Shown: positions 59,115 to 64,000 of the stretch, in pieces | Layout: each line of letters starts with the position of its first letter | How positions within the stretch are numbered: position 1 is the stretch's first letter | NCBI GenBank assembly: GCA_948146395.1 | Contig: OX411552.1 | Span: 49,115,058-49,179,057, forward strand | DNA length: 64,000 nt | Reading direction: 5' to 3' | Source of the DNA: Fragum whitleyi | Lineage: Eukaryota; Mollusca; Bivalvia; Cardiida; Cardiidae | The notes under the pieces: model-generated | Told to the model about the DNA's origin: nothing | The model's input: only the letters and a program-made list of their open reading frames with translations | Database searches by the model: none | Position numbers and translations under genes: made by a program

Positions 59115-59129
59115 GTATCCAATAGCAAC
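59115..59129 (+). promoter_or_regulatory. RFX X-box candidate upstream of CCDC113
   Basis: GTATCC-AAT-AGCAAC fits the X-box consensus GTNRCC-(0-3 nt)-RGYAAC with one mismatch (T for R), 13 bp before the ATG at 59142. It overlaps a CCAAT box (59119-59123). X-boxes near the start are known for ciliary genes under RFX factors, which fits the gene. Confidence 0.55.
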
Positions 59130-59141
59130 AAAACAACCAAG

Positions 59142-62100
59142 ATGGCGGACACAGAGACGAACAGCATCGATACTCACGACACAAGTAACGATGCTGGGGA
59201 AGATCCCCTACAAGATTTGTCCGATGAACAACTTTATCAGCTTGTTGAAGATACATTGTAAGTTTAAGCAACTTTAGGCTAAAATCCGTTCGACAGTAAA
59301 GAATAATTTACAAGATAGCAAGACCACCGATAACAAAACACTCTTTCCGGGGTTCGAATGTCACTCCTAGGTTAATTTCCGCTTAAAAAAAAACTAACAT
59401 TCAAATAGTCTCCGATGACCAAATAACATTGGAGTCAAATCTGATAGAAAGAAGAACTGAAGTAAATCAGGTCGGTATTCATGACGTAACTTATGAGAAA
59501 AAGTTGTGTCAGACATGGGACTCGAACCCACGACCCCCGGATTACTAGCATGGCGGTCTACCAACTGACCTAACTGTGCACCTGGTCATGAGTCTACCCA
59601 ACATCGATCACTGAACTCCTCCCCCTTTTATTGGCTTTTAACCAATTGGGGCCAGTCCCATACCGCTCCCAAATGGCCGAACCCAGCGTTCTTTGTTTAC
59701 TTCTGACACCATTCAAGTAACTTATGAGGAAAAGTTGTGCTCGACATTGAACTCAAACCCACAACCCCTGGAACACTAGCACGGCGCTCTACAAACTGAG
59801 CTAACCAGGCACCTGGCCATGAGTCGACCCAACGTCGATCAATACATTCATCAGGTCCAAAAAGTTATGCCTGAGATGGGACATGATAACACGACCCCTG
59901 AAACACTAGCACTGCGCCCTACCAATTGAGCTTTAAAGCACCTGGTCAATAGTCTAGACTCTACCCACTGTCAATCACTAGACTCCTCCCGCTTTTAACC
60001 AATTGAAGGTGGTCCCGACCCATACCACACCCAAACTGCCAAACCCAGAATTCTCTGTTTAATTTTGACACCATTGAAGTAAATCAGAATGGATAAGTTG
60101 TGCCCAACATGGGACTCGAATCTCCTGGAACACTAGCATGGCCTCTACAAACTGTACCTAACTTGGCACCTGGTCATGAGTCTACCCTTTTTCGATCACT
60201 ACAGAACTAAGAAATCACTCTAATGAGTCTACCCTTTTTCGATCACTACAGAACTAAGGAATCACTCTAAAGTAAATCTATTACTTAATATACATCTGTG
60301 AATGAAAAAGTTCTTTCCTAAACTTTTGATATGCCTCTTGATAGAAGGGATAATAAAATTACTGTATGATCACTTGTTGCGTCTGTGAACTGGCATCCGG
60401 CAAGTGAGTGGCGTCTGCTTCTTTGTCTGGAGCATAATTCTGACACCAAGATGTCCCATTGACTTGAAACATTGACTTGCTTTACTCCCATTTTCTGAAT
60501 CTATTCTGATCATTCTACCATCTCACACAATCATTGTCAAATTGCAATATCTTGATTAGCCCTTCTTGATCCAATCTCTTTTTCAAATATTCACTTAACT
60601 TAGTTCACAGATGGTCAATTTTAGTTTGATGGTTCACTTATATGTTGAATATATTTCCTTTTGGGAAATATAAGGTACAATTGTGAGTTGTCTTGCATTC
60701 TATCCTATCTTTATAATATTTCTACAGGCGTGCAAATGAGGTCCTTGCAACAGAAACTCAGATGTTCGAAAAATATCTCAAAAGAGTGGAACCAAAAGAC
60801 TTGGCTGGAATTACAGGTGGTTCAGGGACAACACCGTCACAGTCCTCCCAGGATCTGGTTAGACGGGTCGACAGAAAAAGGTCAAAGTCTCGGAGCAGCA
60901 ACATAGACAAGTCCCTTAGACTCACAGCTGAACAGAAGTGTGATATTGCTCAAAGAGAAATCGACGAGCTGAGAGAGGAAATTGAGAAGTTGAAAGAAGA
61001 TTCTGAGAAAGTGCTGGACACATATAAGGTAAAATTGGTCAGATGCTAAATCTGTCACTCAGATTTGAGTTGAATAATCATTAACATTAACCTGCAATTT
61101 AATATCTTAAAAAAGTAAGCAATGAAAAACATTGTTAGAAAAATGAAATTTTGCCATCAACTCCTGTTTCTTAAAGTAGAATTTAAATTGTCATTTGCAA
61201 ATTCTTTCTATTCAAAGCAGTATGAAATTTGACTTATGGTAATAATTTTTTTCAAGACTGTTATTTAATCTGATTTACATTTAATCTTATTTACAGAAAC
61301 TGAAAAGGTTTATTATAATGTGTATGGTATAATAAAATATTGTGTTTTAAAGATTCAGCATTGCCTTTTTAATCTTGTTTGCAGTAGCAAAAGTTATATT
61401 TAAGAAATTTATATTTGAAACCATCAATTTGTCAAATGAAGATGATTTTTGATATCCCCAATTCAATAGCAAGATATGCCCTGTGTTCAGGATAATCAGA
61501 CAGCACATTTGACATAAGTCCTGCCAAAGAAAGAATATTCCAGGTTCAGTTTGACTGTTTGCAAAGCCGGGTATAATTTGAAAACAGTTTAATTCATTTT
61601 GTCTTCCTGCGAATGCAGGGCTGAATCTAAATCCTTGTCATACTGAACCTGGAATATTCCTTCTATGGCAGGATTAAAAACAAAGATCAGCCCTGCACAA
61701 ATGTGCAATCTTAACTTAGTCTATATAACCTCATTTTTATTTTTCAACATGAAAGGTCGAAAGAGTGTATTTTCACAATAGATATTGACGAACAGTAAGT
61801 GCATCCAGCGATTTCGTTACCTTTGATTTTAATGCAATTTTTCCAAGGTTTTTATTTAGCTTGACAATATAAAGTACATATATTAAAAAAAGGAATATTA
61901 ATCTTAGTGCAATTGGATGTTATTTTAGGCTATAATGGAAGAGGCGGACCTAAGACTGGCTGAAACAAAGAAAGAGAATTATGAGTTTGAGAGAGATATA
62001 ACTAAAGGTGCTGTCAATGGTACAACAGGCAAAGTTGTGGCGGAGAAGGTGGTCAGATATTTTGAGGATAAAATAAAAGGAAGGGTAGGTGACTTATTGT

Positions 62101-63694
62101 TAACTGGGTGTTAAGTAATTATTTGTGATTCTGTTATGAAACATCTGGCAAACAAATATCTTTAAAATAGCTTTACTGTTTCAGATTTCAATTGGAAAAT
62201 ACTTTTTTGTGGTGATATATTGTGTAAAAACGAAGTCGAACATAACAGTTTTTAGGTACAAGAAGTTTTTGCAAAAAAATTCAGGTGAAACTTAATAGGA
62301 TGTTTATTGTATCAGGAATGTTTGTTAGCGTTTTGTTAGAGCTTGTAAATCTGTAATTGCTTGTCATTACTATTAAATATTCAATGTTAATTGTTGTGTG
62401 TATATATCATTGTTGGGTGATCAACTGTAATCCATGGTTAAACTTTGCCCTACAGAAATATGTAAACGTTTTCAGAGCAAGCATCTAAAGCTTATGATAA
62501 GCTATTATTCTGCAAAGTCTAAGATATTTTTTCATTAATAGCCAAATAGATGCAGCCAAAAGTTTTGCTATTTAATTTCTGTGGCTATTAAGCTATTGAA
62601 TAAGGCATTCCATTCAATAATTGTTTTTTTTTTCATACCACTAGTATTACCCAAGTAGTTATCTTAGACATTTGAAAAACTCTACATGTATATAGAAAAT
62701 GAATTGCAAAATAACAAGAAGTTAATTCATTTGCCATACAAAACATCTTTTACCCGAAATGAAAGAGGATTTTTAATTTTACCAAGATAAGTAGTTGTCT
62801 GTAACTTCTTTGAAGGTAGGACATGTTTAAGATTTCATTTTCTGGTAATGTCGTTATGAGTTTAAAATTTTTTGTTGTTTACAGGATACTTTGATAGAGA
62901 AGCTGCGATTGAAGAACTCCACATTGAAAGTACAGAAAAAGAAATTACATTTGCAATTGAAACAGGTAATAAATTTATCTTGGCCTCATTTATTCATATC
63001 ACTTACTATTCTTTACTTTCTTAGGAATACACATATCCATGACTGGAAAATTCTTCAATTCTTTTGCACAATCAGAGAATATAGCAATACCTTAACATGT
63101 GTATTAAAAGTTCTAAAACACCATTATTCCTTCTTATGTTTACAAATAGGGAAAACAAATTAGATGGGACAAGTGTATTTGTAGAATTTTTCCAGCCCTG
63201 ATGTCTTAATTTCTATTGTCCTTTGTCAAAATGTATAATAACTTTGATGCTTTCTATTAGGTCTTCTTTTATTAAAGCTGAAATATATTCATCATAAAAA
63301 TAGCAATTAGTGCATGTCCATGCGAATAGGAAGGCCGATAACTCTAAATTCATATTTATATTAAGCAGCAATGCTTCCCAAGATTTTTTCTATTCCAACA
63401 ATATTTTCTATCACATATATTTGTTTTCTTTAATTTGCAAGCACTTTTGATTAACTTCTGAAACTGCTTAAATGTGGACTGGTAACAAATTTCATTAAAA
63501 CAGGAAATGGTTGATAAAACTTTGTATATTACTTTCAGAAAGAAGAAATGGGTGAAGTGTTACATGAAGTTGACTTTAACCAACTCAAGATTGAGAACCA
63601 ACAGTATTTAGAGAAGATTGATGAGAGAAATCAGGATTTACTACGACTTAAACTTATGGCAGGAAACACTCTTCAAGTCCTAAATACATATAAG
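59142..63694 (+). CDS. CCDC113: CCDC113 (CFAP263), N-terminal part; gene continues beyond the window
   Basis: Axonemal coiled-coil protein that works with CCDC96 near radial spoke 3 and the nexin-dynein regulatory complex of motile cilia (family knowledge). Exons: 59142-59257, 60728-61028, 61929-62084, 62885-62965, 63539-63694, the last with a donor at 63695. GT-AG junctions, phases consistent, 270 codons so far. The start ATG (CAAGATGGCGG) is in good context. Recognisable family blocks: ETQMFEKYLKR and a basic RKRSKSRS in exon 2, LTAEQKCDIAQREIDELREE starting a coiled coil, AIMEEADLRLAETK in exon 3, EKLRLKNSTLKVQKKKLHLQ in exon 4, DFNQLKIENQQYLEKIDER and NTLQVLNTYK in exon 5. Human CCDC113 has the same blocks in the same order. 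About 100 C-terminal residues should lie to the right. Confidence 0.93.
59500..60268 (-). repeat. Tandem array of tRNA-Thr-like units in CCDC113 intron 1
   Basis: Four minus-strand tRNA-like units, the clearest at 59579-59507 (GTTAGGTCAGTTGGTAGAC, loop CTAGTAA with anticodon AGT, B box GGGTTCGAGTCCC). The others lie at about 59746-59815, 59877-59943 and 60110-60170. Spacers share GAACGCTGGGTTCGGCC-like and ATAGACTCATGACCAGGTGC-like blocks with the pair at 11750-12110. The end shows a ~46-bp direct duplication (60174-60265). tRNA-derived tandem repeat, not functional tRNA genes. Confidence 0.65.
61620..61870. mobile_element. Worn piggyBac-type MITE (copy 5)
   Basis: Contains CCTTGTCATACTGAACC at the left, the GATCAGCCCTGCACAAATGTGCA centre and TTTATTTAGCTTGACAA at the right. 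TTAA flanks are lost. CCDC113 intron 2. Confidence 0.5.
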
Positions 63695-64000
63695 GTAAAA
63701 TCTTTTTACTTGAACAGTAAAAATCCATGTTCAGTCTGGAAAATTTGAATTTCTTAGATCTGACTTAATTTGTTATTGGACTGGACATGTATTCTAAATC
63801 TGAAACTGAAAACTGAAAGTATGGATGTAGGCCTGAAAATTCTAATGTGTTTATTTTGTATTTTGTTTAAGAAATAATGGTGTTATAGTTTTATGTGACT
63901 TAGCATAAATTATTGTTTGATAAATCTAATAACTGCATACCTCACTTGAAAATGTGATATGTTACTCAAAATTTTGCTGCGGTTAAAATTTTACAGTTTT
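63695..64000 (+). other. Start of the next CCDC113 intron
   Basis: AT-rich intron sequence after donor AAG|GTAAAA. No further exon before the window ends. Confidence 0.6.

Overview
The window looks like a bivalve mollusc nuclear genome: AT-rich, intron-rich, GT-AG spliced genes, and very dense in short non-autonomous repeats. These include tRNA-headed SINEs, terminal-inverted-repeat MITEs, LINE fragments, and repeats that open with a hairpin, continue with GTCCGTC-like runs and ~150-180 bp internal tandem repeats, and close with a second hairpin followed by TCTTGTT. The bivalve assignment rests on the look of these repeats and of the proteins; I could not search a database.

Three spliced genes can be rebuilt exon by exon with matching intron phases. 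(1) Minus strand, 1-10387, running off the left edge: a BTB/POZ domain protein followed by a long array of CENP-B/Tc5-type and Psq-like helix-turn-helix modules, a probable nuclear DNA-binding regulator. (2) Plus strand, 34908-52078, complete in 13 coding exons and 972 residues: a type I membrane protein with a signal peptide, three CUB domains, one LDL-receptor class A domain, one transmembrane helix and a 480-residue cytoplasmic tail carrying PPTY and PPPY motifs (LRP3/10/12- or NETO-like). (3) Plus strand, 59142-63694, running off the right edge: the N-terminal part of CCDC113 (CFAP263), a ciliary axoneme coiled-coil protein, with a good RFX X-box candidate just upstream of its ATG.

Between genes 1 and 2 (about 12-34.8 kb) I see almost only repeats. 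They include a MULE-like element with long TIRs and a 10-bp target duplication, a 156-bp tandem array, a Tc1/mariner-like element, a diverged inverted pair of tandem arrays (20.4-24.2 kb), decayed LINEs, and a CAGTG-ended transposon with a LINE nested in it. Two short pieces there may be exons of unrecognised genes: a cysteine-rich terminal exon at 33521-33669 (-) and a short start exon at 18386-18502 (-). The introns of genes 1 and 2 carry SINEs, a Tigger relic and several TTAA-flanked piggyBac-type MITEs. Intron 1 of CCDC113 holds a tandem tRNA-Thr-like array whose relatives lie at 11.7-12.1 kb in the opposite orientation.

The three genes show no obvious functional link: a transcription-regulator type, a surface receptor type and a ciliary component.
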